In this document: piece after piece, positions 1 to 6,443 of the stretch
Numbering within the stretch: the stretch's first letter is position 1
Layout: each line of letters opens with the position of its first letter
Assembly: GCA_036406615.1 (NCBI GenBank)
Contig: DASXAQ010000029.1
Span: 1 to 14,713 of the forward strand
Direction: 5' to 3'
Length of the DNA: 14,713 nucleotides
Source: DASXAQ01 sp036406615
GTDB taxonomy: Bacteria; Actinomycetota; UBA4738
Notes under the pieces: generated by a model
The model's database searches: none
What the model was told of the DNA's origin: nothing
The model's input: only the letters and a program-made list of their open reading frames with translations
Program-made: the position numbers and the translations under genes

Positions 1-353
1 AGACTCACCGCCCCTTGATGGAACGGGGCTTGCCCTCGTGTCCACGCCGTCTCGCGTTCGACCGCGCTGGTGGGCCTCGTCCCGATCGACTCATGCGTCG
101 GTGCGATCCTCGGATTGGTAGCCACGACAAGGGAGGAGACACCCCGGGCCGTCTCTAAGGTGGCCGGGCCGTCTCTGGGTCGGGCCCGTTGCGGGGGAAG
201 CATCGAGCGACCCGTCACGAACGCGTCCGTCAGGTCCACCAGCTTTGCCTGGCTGGGGCGAGCCTGATCACGGAGCATCTCGAACCTCGTTTGACCGGTG
301 GGCGGATGGGTACAGGCTCGGCGTCGTGCCCTCTGACGAAGGAGAACGAGGCC
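1..353. other. Non-coding or unassigned leader stretch
   Basis: I find no convincing gene here. The one plus-strand open frame (70-267) has no ribosome-binding site and no recognisable protein. A weak hairpin at 10-29 (GCCCC paired with GGGGC, 10-base loop) could be the tail of a terminator of a gene lying left of the window. A 20-bp imperfect tandem repeat lies at 144-183. The stretch presumably carries the promoter of the hemerythrin gene, but I could not pick a -35/-10 pair with any confidence. Confidence 0.5.
144..183. repeat. Two-copy 20-bp direct repeat upstream of the hemerythrin gene
   Basis: The 13-mer CCGGGCCGTCTCT occurs at 144-156 and again at 164-176. The period is exactly 20 bp, and the 7 bases following each copy are also similar (AAGGTGG versus GGGTCGG). 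A spacing of about two helical turns would suit two operator half-sites on one DNA face. It lies about 180 bp upstream of the hemerythrin start. It could equally be a chance duplication in GC-rich DNA. Confidence 0.5.
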
Positions 354-818
354 ATGGATCCGATGAAGCTGCTGAAGGACGACCACGACAAGGTCAAGGG
401 GCTGTTGGAGAAGGGCGACGCCACCACCGAGCGAGGTGTGAAGACGCGACAGGAGCTGTTCGCCACCATCAAGCGGGAGCTGAAGGTGCACGAGGCCATC
501 GAGGAGGAGATCTTCTACCCGGCCCTGCGGGAGTCGGCCTCGACCAAAGACATCGTGCTCGAGGCCTACGAGGAGCACGACGTCGTCAACATCATCATGG
601 GAGAGCTGGAGTCGACGCCGGTGGAAGACGAGACATGGGGCGCGAAGTTCACCGTGATGAAGGAGAACCTCGAGCATCACATCGAGGAGGAGGAAGGCGA
701 GATGTTCAAGAAGGCTCGCCGGGTCCTCGACGAGTCCGAGCTGGATGCCCTGGGCGACCGGATGATGGCGCGCAAGAAGGAGCTCCTGAACGCGAGTAAG
801 TCCGCATCCCTTGGGTAA
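354..818 (+). CDS. Hemerythrin HHE domain-containing protein
   Basis: This 154-residue cytoplasmic protein is predicted to bind a di-iron centre and so to sense, carry or buffer O2 or reactive oxygen or nitrogen species. The hemerythrin ligand pattern is visible: H11 near the N-terminus, H46-x3-E50 (VHEAIEEE), H75 (YEEHD) and H109-x3-E113 (EHHIEEEE), spread over a predicted four-helix bundle that is very rich in Glu and Lys. The ATG at 354 is chosen because GAAGGAG (338-344) lies 9 bases upstream. The open frame extends further up but has no ribosome site there. An internal ATG at 363 is a less likely start. The gene is followed after 41 bases by a membrane-channel-like gene on the same strand, and an inverted repeat spans that junction. 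The family is well established. The ligand sensed and any link to the next gene are unknown. Confidence 0.92.
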   Translation: MDPMKLLKDDHDKVKGLLEKGDATTERGVKTRQELFATIKRELKVHEAIEEEIFYPALRESASTKDIVLEAYEEHDVVNIIMGELESTPVEDETWGAKFTVMKENLEHHIEEEEGEMFKKARRVLDESELDALGDRMMARKKELLNASKSASLG

Positions 819-847
819 GGGCTTCGCCAAGCCTGGGGGGATGCGGA
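801..847 (+). promoter_or_regulatory. Inverted repeat spanning the hemerythrin stop and the next ribosome-binding site
   Basis: TCCGCATCCC (801-810) is perfectly complementary to GGGATGCGGA (838-847), enclosing a smaller stem GGCTT/AAGCC (820-824 with 829-833, loop CGCC). The 5' arm lies in the last codons of the hemerythrin gene. The 3' arm runs into the first bases of the next gene's Shine-Dalgarno GGAAGGAG (845-852). Ribosomes finishing the upstream gene would melt the 5' arm, so translational coupling is a reasonable reading. An intercistronic terminator is the alternative, but no T-run follows. Confidence 0.55.
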
Positions 848-859
848 AGGAGCGGGGTC

Positions 860-1618
860 ATGATCGGTGGCGTGGAGTGGTCGCAGGGACTGCAGACGGC
901 CTGGAACCATGTGACGACGTTCGTCCCCAAATTCGTCGGGTTCCTGGTCATCCTGGTGCTCGGATACCTCGTGGCCAGGTTCGTCGAGCGGATCCTTGAC
1001 CGGGTCCTTGAGCGGGTGGGGTTCGACGGGTGGGTCGAGCGCGGCGGGGTGAAGACGGCCCTGGCACGCTCGACGTATGACGCGAGCGACCTGCTGTCCA
1101 AGATCGTGTTCTACGCGATCATGCTGTTCGTGCTTCAGCTGGCCTTCGGCGTCTTCGGCCCGAATCCGATCTCCGACATCATTCGAGGCATCATCGCGTT
1201 CCTTCCCCGGATCTTCGTGGCCATCGTCATCGTCGTGGTGGCCTCGGCGATCGCGGCCGCCGTCAAGGACATCGTGGGCGCGGCCCTGGCCGGGCTCAGC
1301 TACGGGCGCCTGCTGGCCACGCTGGCCTCGGTGGGGATCATCGCGATCGGCGTGTTCGCGGCGCTCAGCGAGCTGCAGATCGCCACGCCCATCGTCAACG
1401 GCCTGTTCTACGCACTGCTGGCGATCATCGCCGGATCGGCCATCGTGGCGATCGGGGGAAGCGGGATCGGGCCCATGCGCCGGGTGTGGGAGCGGAGTCT
1501 GGCCAGGGTGGAGGCGGAGGCTCCCCGCGTTCGAGCCGAGGTGACGAGCGGCCAGGCCCAAGAATCCGCGCGCGTGGTGGACCTCACCGAGCCGATGGAG
1601 TCCCCGACCGATCGCTGA
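860..1618 (+). CDS. Conserved TM-helix (mechanosensitive-channel-associated) membrane protein
   Basis: This 252-residue integral membrane protein has about five hydrophobic helices, near residues 22-41, 79-99, 111-134, 151-169 and 177-200. The repeated amphipathic pattern in the N-terminal part (helix, then ARFVERILDRVLERVGFDGW, then a second helix pair) resembles the conserved TM-helix repeat family (Pfam TM_helix) found next to or fused with MscS-type small-conductance channels. The soluble MscS beta-domain is absent, so calling it a gated channel is an inference. The C-terminal 50 residues are charged and probably cytoplasmic. The start at ATG 860 has GGAAGGAG at 845-852, spacer 7. It sits in the same orientation as the upstream hemerythrin gene and the downstream permease gene, with a 34-base gap to the probable true start of the latter, so the three may form one operon. 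Confidence 0.82.
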   Translation: MIGGVEWSQGLQTAWNHVTTFVPKFVGFLVILVLGYLVARFVERILDRVLERVGFDGWVERGGVKTALARSTYDASDLLSKIVFYAIMLFVLQLAFGVFGPNPISDIIRGIIAFLPRIFVAIVIVVVASAIAAAVKDIVGAALAGLSYGRLLATLASVGIIAIGVFAALSELQIATPIVNGLFYALLAIIAGSAIVAIGGSGIGPMRRVWERSLARVEAEAPRVRAEVTSGQAQESARVVDLTEPMESPTDR

Positions 1619-1742
1619 GCATCGTTGCCACGCGCCGCCAAGGAGTTGACTCATCGCCACCGACGCGTCCTCGGCCGCTCCCACCCGGGGAGCTGCGCCC
1701 AGATGGCTGGCCTCCGCCGCCGGCGTCTCCTGGCGACTCCTG

Positions 1743-2789
1743 GTGGTCTCGGCAGCCGTGATCCTGGTCGCGATCGCGTTCTGGCGACTCCGCCTGATCA
1801 CCCTCCCGCTGGTCGCGGCGCTGTTCCTGTCGACGGTGCTGGGACCGCCGGCGCGCTGGCTGGCTCGGCATCGCGTCCCTGCCGCCTTGGCGACCTGGTC
1901 GGTCTTTCTCGTCGCGTTCGCCGTCATCGCCGGCCTTGCCATGTTGCTCATCCCCGGAATCAGCGATCAGTTCCGCGACCTCGGTGGTCAGCTGTCGAGC
2001 TCGCTGACCAAGATCGAGAACTGGCTCACGCAGGGTCCCTTCCACCTGTCGCATCAGGACGTGGAGGCTCGGGTCCAAGATCTTCGCAATGACGTCACGG
2101 CCGCGCGTTCCGAGCTCCTGCAGGGGGCGCTCTCCGGCGTGGCGCTCGTCCTGGAAGGCGCCGGCGCCGCGTTGCTCACGCTGGTCCTGACCTTCTTCTT
2201 CGTGAAGGACGGCGACGAGATCTTTCGAGCGGGCCTCTCGTTGATCCCGGCGAACCGAGCCGCGGAGACGCAGACGATCGGGCGGGAGAGCTGGAAGACG
2301 CTCGCGGGCTACGTTCGGGGAACGGCCATCAACGGGCTGATCAACGCTCTGGTCCTGAGCATCACGCTGCTGATCCTCGGGGTCCCGCTGGTGTTGCCGG
2401 TCGGGATCCTCACCTTCGTGGGCGGGTTCGTTCCCCTGGCCGGCGGCTTGGTCAGCGGCGCGATCGCGGTGCTTCTGGCGCTGGTCACCAAAGGGCCGGC
2501 GGCGGCGCTCATCGTGCTTGGGGCCGCCATCCTGTCGCACAACCTGGAGGGCTACATCGTGGGGCCGCTCGTCTTGGGGCGTGCGGTGCACCTGCATCCG
2601 GTGGCCGTGCTCATCGCGCTGACCACCGGGGTGATTCTGGGCGGGATCATCGGGGCGTTCCTCGCGGTTCCGCTCGTCGCCGTGCTGGTGACCATCCACC
2701 GTGTTCGAAGGTCCGGACGCCTCCGCATCCTGCAACCCGCCGGCGAGCTCGCCCACGGTGAGGACACGCCGGCAACCGACGCACCCTGA
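1743..2789 (+). CDS. AI-2E family permease (PF01594-type)
   Basis: A polytopic inner-membrane protein of 348 residues from the first standard start. Members of the family have been linked to autoinducer export, Na+/H+ exchange or general efflux, and the substrate here cannot be told. Family landmarks are a hydrophobic N-terminal hairpin (3-32 and 50-71), a long polar segment (72-130), a helix at 131-153, GYVRGTAINGLINA (189-202), FVGGFVPLAGGLVSG (225-239), and the C-terminal block SHNLEGYIVGPLVLGR (265-280) with the following two helices. Start choice is doubtful. GTG 1743 has no ribosome-binding site and begins inside the first helix. The frame stays open up to 1650, and an ATC at 1653 lies 7 bases after a clean AAGGAG (1640-1645). 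Starting there adds 30 residues ending in a WRLL-type helix entry. The true gene may therefore be 1653-2789, with a rare ATC start or a base error in an ATG. Confidence 0.9.
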   Translation: MVSAAVILVAIAFWRLRLITLPLVAALFLSTVLGPPARWLARHRVPAALATWSVFLVAFAVIAGLAMLLIPGISDQFRDLGGQLSSSLTKIENWLTQGPFHLSHQDVEARVQDLRNDVTAARSELLQGALSGVALVLEGAGAALLTLVLTFFFVKDGDEIFRAGLSLIPANRAAETQTIGRESWKTLAGYVRGTAINGLINALVLSITLLILGVPLVLPVGILTFVGGFVPLAGGLVSGAIAVLLALVTKGPAAALIVLGAAILSHNLEGYIVGPLVLGRAVHLHPVAVLIALTTGVILGGIIGAFLAVPLVAVLVTIHRVRRSGRLRILQPAGELAHGEDTPATDAP

Positions 2790-2922
2790 CGGGCTGCCGG
2801 CTCATCTCGCGGCGACTGAAGTCTTTCCAGTCCCTTAACTCTTCTCGGATCCGGTTCGGATGCGACCGAGCTCGGGTAACCCCCGCTCGATCGCGGCATC
2901 CCCGACAGAAAGGATGGTCGAC

Positions 2923-4029
2923 ATGGCAAGACAACCCTGGCGGTTGATCCTCGGTTTGACGCTGATGGCGACGCTGATCCTGTCCGTAGAAGGGGTCGCG
3001 TCCGTCTCCGCGACCGCCGCCACGTCGTATGGAACCGTGTACGCGCTGACCAACAGCCTCCACGGCAACAGCGTGCTGATCTTCCAACGCTCCTCGGACG
3101 GCACGTTGACCAAGGTTGGCTCGGTCGCCACGGGAGGCCGGGGCTCCGGCGTGTCCCTCGGCAGCGAAGGGTCGTTGGTCGTGGCGGCATCCGGACAGTG
3201 GCTCCTTGCCGTCAACGCGGGCAGCAACACGGTCTCGGCGCTCAGGATTCAGGCTGGGGGCGGGCTGCAACTGGCCAACGTGGCATTCTCCGGCGGGACG
3301 AACCCCGTCAGCGTGACCGAGCATGACGGTCTGGTGTACGCGGTGAACGCCGGGAGCGACTCGCTCGGCGGGCTTCGGCTCTCGTCATCGGGCGTGGCGC
3401 GGATCCCGCACTCCATCCGAGCGCTCAGCACAGCAGGGGTCGGTCCCGGGCAGGTGTCGTTTTCGCCGGACGGCCGGGCCGTCCTGGTCACCGAGAAGAA
3501 CACCAACCTGATCGACTCCTTCTCCGTGAACGCAAACGGCCGGCTCGGCCCGCTGCACACGCAAGCTTCCTCCGGACAGGAGCCGTTCGGGTTCGCCCTC
3601 ACCGGCGGGTTCCTGGTGGCCTCCGAAGCCTTCGGCGGTGCGCCGGGCGCCAGTGCCGCCTCGTCCTATGAGGTGAGTGCGAACGGGATGCTTCAGACCG
3701 TCTCGGCGTCGGTTCCGGACGGTCAGACCGCCGCGTGCTGGGCCCTGGCGTTTCCGGGATCGACGTCGGTCTATGTCACCAACACCGGAAGCAACACGGT
3801 TTCGAGGTATGTCGTTGGTCCGAACGGGGCGCTCACGCTCGCGGACGCCGTCGCGGCGGGCACGGGGCTCGCTCCCGCCGACATGGCTTCGGTCTCCGGC
3901 GACCTCTACGTGCGAAACGGCGATGAGGGGACCATCAGCGAGTACTCGGTCGACTCGGCCGGCGCGTTGACGCCGCTCGCGAAGGCCGATGGTCTGCCGA
4001 AGGTACAGGCAGGCTTGGCAGCACGGTAG
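2923..4029 (+). CDS. Secreted seven-bladed beta-propeller (lactonase/YVTN-like) protein
   Basis: A 368-residue exported protein. Residues 1-33 form a Sec-type signal (MARQPWR, hydrophobic core 8-28, small residues ending SATAA). The rest is built of seven similar blades, each starting with a strand such as VYALTN (39), LLAVNAG (94), VYAVNAG (138), VLVTEKN (187), FLVASEA (230), VYVTNTG (283) and LYVRNG (328), followed by a Ser/Thr turn and a second strand ending in an N/D-G-x-L turn. This layout fits the lactonase (PF10282)/YVTN propeller superfamily. Lactonase activity itself is not shown, since no specific catalytic signature could be checked. ATG 2923 is preferred over ATG 2914 and the upstream frame because AGAAAGGA (2907-2914) gives a proper 8-base spacer only for it. 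The gene stands alone between a 133-base gap and a strong terminator. A 10-bp palindrome CCGAGCTCGG lies upstream at 2866-2875. Confidence 0.85.
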   Translation: MARQPWRLILGLTLMATLILSVEGVASVSATAATSYGTVYALTNSLHGNSVLIFQRSSDGTLTKVGSVATGGRGSGVSLGSEGSLVVAASGQWLLAVNAGSNTVSALRIQAGGGLQLANVAFSGGTNPVSVTEHDGLVYAVNAGSDSLGGLRLSSSGVARIPHSIRALSTAGVGPGQVSFSPDGRAVLVTEKNTNLIDSFSVNANGRLGPLHTQASSGQEPFGFALTGGFLVASEAFGGAPGASAASSYEVSANGMLQTVSASVPDGQTAACWALAFPGSTSVYVTNTGSNTVSRYVVGPNGALTLADAVAAGTGLAPADMASVSGDLYVRNGDEGTISEYSVDSAGALTPLAKADGLPKVQAGLAAR

Positions 4030-4062
4030 CCGCACGCGATCTCCACGGATGCCGTCATCGGA

Positions 4063-4095
4063 GGCTGGGGCCGACCGCTTGGGTCGGCCTCAGCC
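4063..4095 (+). terminator. Strong terminator-like hairpin after the propeller gene
   Basis: GGCTGGGGCCGACC (4063-4076) pairs with GGTCGGCCTCAGCC (4082-4095) over 14 positions with a single G-T wobble (4068 with 4090) and a 5-base loop. It begins 33 bases after the propeller stop codon. No T-run follows, which is usual for GC-rich actinobacterial terminators. It separates the propeller gene from the nucleotidyltransferase gene. Confidence 0.75.
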
Positions 4096-4170
4096 GTCCG
4101 CCCGTCGCACGCCTAGGCGACGACGCCCAGGTCGTTCACCAGCGCGGGAGGCTTCGCCCGTTCCAACGGC

Positions 4171-4176
4171 TACGAT
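4171..4176 (+). promoter_or_regulatory. Candidate -10 element for a leaderless nucleotidyltransferase transcript
   Basis: TACGAT fits the TAnnnT -10 consensus and ends 9 bases before the GTG at 4186. That places transcription start almost on the start codon. No Shine-Dalgarno precedes the GTG, which is consistent with leaderless expression, common in actinobacteria. I see no good -35, so this remains tentative. Confidence 0.35.
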
Positions 4177-4185
4177 CGCGGCCTC

Positions 4186-4962
4186 GTGTTCACCGTTGCG
4201 CAACGCGACGCGCTCCGCGAGCGCTTGGTGCATCTTGGGGAACAGGACGACCGGGTCCTTGCGGGCGCCCTGGTCGGTTCCCTGGCCGGGGACGGCGGCG
4301 ATCGATTCTCCGACGTGGACCTCACGTTTGCGATCGCCGACGATGTGGCGGTCATTGACGTACTGGACGAGTGGACGCACACGCTCATCGGCGAGCTCGA
4401 GGCCGTGCACCTCGTCGACCTCGAGCGCGGCCCTGCCGTCTACCGGGTGCTCCTGCTGCCGGGCGCGCTCCAGCTCGACCTGTCCATGCGGCCGGCGGCG
4501 CAGTTTCGCCCCGGCGGGCCACGTTTCCGGCTGCTGTTCGGCGAGACGGCTGCGGAGCCCGACACACCCACTCCCGCACACGTCGGCGACCTCTTCATCT
4601 CCACGCCGTCGGTCGCGACAGGCATCTTCGGGTGGGGCGTCATCTACGCCCTGCATGCCCGCGCGTGCATCGAGCGCGGACGAGCCTGGCAGGCGGAGCA
4701 CTACGTGGGTGCGCTCCGCGATCACGCGCTCGCGCTGGCGTGCTTGCGCGAAGGGCCGACCCCCCTACAGGCTCGCGGCTACGACGATCTGTCGGCCGAG
4801 ACGCTTTCCCGATTCGCCCAGACCCATATCGGTGACCTTGACCCCGCCGCGCTTCGGGCGGCGCTGGCCCGGTCGGTCCTCGCGCTCATGCAGGAAGCGG
4901 CGCACGCCCGCCTCCCACACGCCAGGGTCGTGGCCGAGCGCCTCGCCGAGCTTCAGGAATGA
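4186..4962 (+). CDS. Nucleotidyltransferase-fold protein (MNT/aminoglycoside-adenylyltransferase-like)
   Basis: A 258-residue soluble protein with the DNA polymerase beta-type nucleotidyltransferase signature: GS at 31-32 (ALVGSLAGDG), then SDVDL with D43 and D45, and a third acidic residue D98 (LQLDLS). These are the Mg2+-binding and catalytic positions of the fold. The C-terminal half (about 140-255) is helical, as in kanamycin- and lincosamide-nucleotidyltransferase relatives, where it helps to bind the substrate. The family transfers AMP or another nucleotide to small molecules or proteins. I cannot assign a substrate or claim antibiotic resistance. The start is GTG 4186, without ribosome-binding site but with a TACGAT box just upstream. 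Its stop overlaps by 10 bases the end of a convergent small gene. Confidence 0.8.
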   Translation: MFTVAQRDALRERLVHLGEQDDRVLAGALVGSLAGDGGDRFSDVDLTFAIADDVAVIDVLDEWTHTLIGELEAVHLVDLERGPAVYRVLLLPGALQLDLSMRPAAQFRPGGPRFRLLFGETAAEPDTPTPAHVGDLFISTPSVATGIFGWGVIYALHARACIERGRAWQAEHYVGALRDHALALACLREGPTPLQARGYDDLSAETLSRFAQTHIGDLDPAALRAALARSVLALMQEAAHARLPHARVVAERLAELQE

Positions 4963-5159
4963 GTTCGCCCGGCACGAACGACTCGAGCAGCGAGGATGAC
5001 GAACTGGGTGGCGACCAGCGCGAGCAAAGCCCACCCGATCATGGCTTCCGCCTGCGCCGTGCTCATCGGCGTGGCCTTCGACACCGCCGGCGCAACGGCC
5101 CTTCCCAGCTTGCCCCGGACGCCGATCAACCCCTGACGCCCCATTGCGACTGCGTCCAC
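4953..5159 (-). CDS. Small single-helix membrane protein, unknown function
   Basis: A predicted 68-residue protein, not recognised. The N-terminal half is basic and polar. Residues about 43-61 (AMIGWALLALVATQFVILA) form one membrane helix, followed by a short Arg-rich tail (RVVRAGRTHS), suggesting a cytoplasmic C-terminus by the positive-inside rule. The start is placed at the GTG whose complement is 5157-5159, because GGAGG (complement of 5165-5169) lies 5 bases upstream. A longer frame starts at 5171 without such a site. The stop overlaps the tail of the convergent nucleotidyltransferase gene by 10 bases. It is downstream of and co-directional with the XRE regulator gene (88-base gap), so it could be the last gene of that operon. 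Support is the ribosome site and the clean helix only. Confidence 0.45.
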   Translation of the reverse strand: MDAVAMGRQGLIGVRGKLGRAVAPAVSKATPMSTAQAEAMIGWALLALVATQFVILAARVVRAGRTHS

Positions 5160-5247
5160 ATCAACCTCCACGTCCCGTCGATCGGTAGGGCACTACCCTT
5201 CGGCGCCCGCGTCCAAACGGTCGCGGCCGGTCTGCATCACCCAGCCG

Positions 5248-5745
5248 TCATGGAGCGGGACGAAGGCCCTCATTCGGGTCGCTCGCGGCGAGGCCCGATT
5301 CGATCCGGCGCAGCATGGCCCGAAACTGCGAGGCCTCCTTGGCCGTGAAGATGCCCCGCTCGAGGCTCTGGTCGATCATGGCCTGACCCTGCCCGAAGAA
5401 GTCCCCGGTCTCGCGCTCGGTCGCGCTGTCCTGAGTCTCCCCGGTCGAGGCTTGGTACCGGGCAGCGGCGAGGTTCGAGTCTGCGGCTTCTTCGTCGGTG
5501 ATCAGCCCCTCGCTCAGGAGCAGCGTCGCCATCGATACGCCGAGCCAGCGCGCCACCAGGCGCCACCGGTCAGGGGCCGGCCGAGCCGCCTCCAACTCCC
5601 ACAAGCGGTACGCCGTGCGCGCAACATCGAGCTCTCGAGCCGCCTGTGATTGACTGATGCCGCGGGCTTCCCGGTTCGCCTTCAGACGCTCCGCGAGCGA
5701 TGTCACGTTCGACATGTCGATTCGCAATGGTAGTCGTCCGGTCAC
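5248..5745 (-). CDS. XRE-family helix-turn-helix transcriptional regulator
   Basis: A 165-residue cytoplasmic DNA-binding protein. Residues 16-72 show a Cro/CI-type helix-turn-helix: LAERLKANREARGISQSQAARELDVARTAYRLWE, with the SQSQAARELDV recognition-helix region and the usual W49 and E50. Residues 60-80 (RWRLVARWLGVSMATLLLSEG) complete the five-helix bundle. The C-terminal 85 residues are polar, acidic and helical, with no recognised ligand domain, and could be an oligomerisation or partner-binding part. The start is GTG 5745, overlapping the upstream STAS gene's stop in a GTGA, so translation is likely coupled. An in-frame ATG at residue 11 is an alternative start. Pairing with a STAS protein suggests that this regulator belongs to the same signalling unit. 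That is inferred from the overlap. Confidence 0.82.
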   Translation of the reverse strand: MTGRLPLRIDMSNVTSLAERLKANREARGISQSQAARELDVARTAYRLWELEAARPAPDRWRLVARWLGVSMATLLLSEGLITDEEAADSNLAAARYQASTGETQDSATERETGDFFGQGQAMIDQSLERGIFTAKEASQFRAMLRRIESGLAASDPNEGLRPAP

Positions 5746-6062
5746 GGCGTTTCCGATTCCTCATCGCGGAACTTCAAACCCGGCACTCCATCCGGGACGG
5801 TGACCTCGAACAGCCTGCGAACGGCCTCACTGCGTCGGGCGATCACCACCGCGGTCCCATTCGCAGCCTTCGCCTGACTGACGAGGACTCGCAAGCCCGT
5901 CGAGTCCATGAATGTCACGCCGCTGAGATCCAGGACCAGAGGACCTTCTGCGGCTGCTTCCGTCAGCGCGGCATCGAAGGGTCGTTCGACGCTGATATCG
6001 ACCTCGCCTTCCACCCTCAACTCGCCCGGGGTCATCCCCTTGATGACGGTGAACAGCTGCAT
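5742..6062 (-). CDS. STAS-domain anti-anti-sigma factor-like protein
   Basis: A 106-residue single-domain protein of the SpoIIAA/RsbV class. The fold runs FTVIKGMTPGELRVEGEVDIS (strands 1 and 2), PLVLDLSGVTFMDSTGLRVL (strand, then the key turn) and AVVIARRSEAVRRLFEV. DSTG at 53-56 contains the Ser (S54) that an anti-sigma kinase normally phosphorylates. Unphosphorylated protein would bind the kinase and free its target. The start is ATG 6062 with AAGGAG (complement of 6067-6072) 4 bases upstream. A GTG at 6077 is possible but would precede the ribosome site. It is the first gene of an operon with the XRE regulator (GTGA overlap) and has a candidate promoter and palindrome upstream. The nearby plus-strand kinase-phosphatase protein (6486-8528) is the obvious candidate partner. 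Confidence 0.88.
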   Translation of the reverse strand: MQLFTVIKGMTPGELRVEGEVDISVERPFDAALTEAAAEGPLVLDLSGVTFMDSTGLRVLVSQAKAANGTAVVIARRSEAVRRLFEVTVPDGVPGLKFRDEESETP

Positions 6063-6079
6063 GGGGCTCCTTCCCACCT

Positions 6080-6093
6080 GTCAGACGTCTGAC
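6080..6093. promoter_or_regulatory. Perfect 14-bp palindrome, candidate operator of the STAS-XRE operon
   Basis: GTCAGACGTCTGAC reads the same on both strands. It lies 8 bases upstream of the STAS ribosome-binding site and 12 bases downstream of the candidate -10, so it would fall in the first bases of the mRNA leader. A repressor dimer bound here would block transcription. The XRE regulator encoded in the same operon is the natural suspect (autoregulation), without direct evidence. Confidence 0.55.
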
Positions 6094-6105
6094 GTGTGTC
6101 TATCG

Positions 6106-6134
6106 ACAATGACCCCTCCACCTGGTCTTGTCAA
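6106..6134 (-). promoter_or_regulatory. Candidate sigma-70-type promoter of the STAS-XRE operon
   Basis: On the minus strand a perfect -35 TTGACA (complement of 6129-6134) is followed after exactly 17 bases by CATTGT (complement of 6106-6111), matching the -10 consensus at three positions including the conserved A2 and T6. The predicted start lies about 6-7 bases further on, directly before the 14-bp palindrome at 6080-6093, with a leader of about 40 bases to the STAS start. Confidence 0.5.
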
Positions 6135-6183
6135 GGCCCACCTCCACCAGCCCCCAACTCGCAACGGTGTGGGTCCCCAGGGG

Positions 6184-6411
6184 TTATTCGTCCTCGACGG
6201 GCTGGGACGCCGCATCGCCCATCGAGCCGCCGGCTTGCTCGTCGGGCACCGCTCGATCCGGGTGAACGTCTGCGACGTGTTCCTGAAGGGCCGCGGCGGC
6301 GCGAAATCTCTGGCCGCACACGTGGCACCGATGGGTGCCCTCCGGTTCCCTGGGAGCATTCGACCGGGGTTGCGGCATCACCGAGGCCTTACCCGAGCTC
6401 CGGCGAGCCAT
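6184..6411 (-). CDS. Bacterial C2H2 zinc-finger protein
   Basis: A predicted 75-residue protein with one textbook C2H2 finger: C29-x2-C32-x3-F36-x5-L42-x2-H45-x4-H50 (CHVCGQRFRAAAALQEHVADVH), preceded by a basic, Pro-rich N-terminus and followed by an acidic tail. Every structural position of the finger is conserved, which is unlikely in a spurious frame. It probably binds Zn2+ and perhaps DNA or a protein partner. The start is uncertain: ATG 6411, a longer form from 6465, or ATG 6378 are all in frame, and none has a strong ribosome site. It is divergent from the SpoIIE phosphatase gene and sits 121 bases upstream of the STAS gene on the same strand, so it is placed inside a signalling island. 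The opposing plus-strand frame through it (from 6096) is only an open extension of the phosphatase frame. Confidence 0.62.
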   Translation of the reverse strand: MARRSSGKASVMPQPRSNAPREPEGTHRCHVCGQRFRAAAALQEHVADVHPDRAVPDEQAGGSMGDAASQPVEDE

Positions 6412-6443
6412 GTTTGTGCTCGGCACGCCCGTGGGCAAACCAT

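Noticed and set aside
70..267. 65-residue plus-strand open frame at the left edge
   Set aside because: No ribosome-binding site and no protein-like features; it overlaps the 20-bp tandem repeat.
677..2756. Large minus-strand open frames opposite the TM-helix and permease genes
   Set aside because: Low-complexity Asp/Arg/Gln/His-rich translations with no domain; the plus-strand frames carry obvious membrane proteins.
2866..2875. CCGAGCTCGG palindrome before the propeller gene as an operator
   Set aside because: A 10-bp palindrome around a SacI-type core is expected by chance in GC-rich DNA, and no promoter elements frame it.
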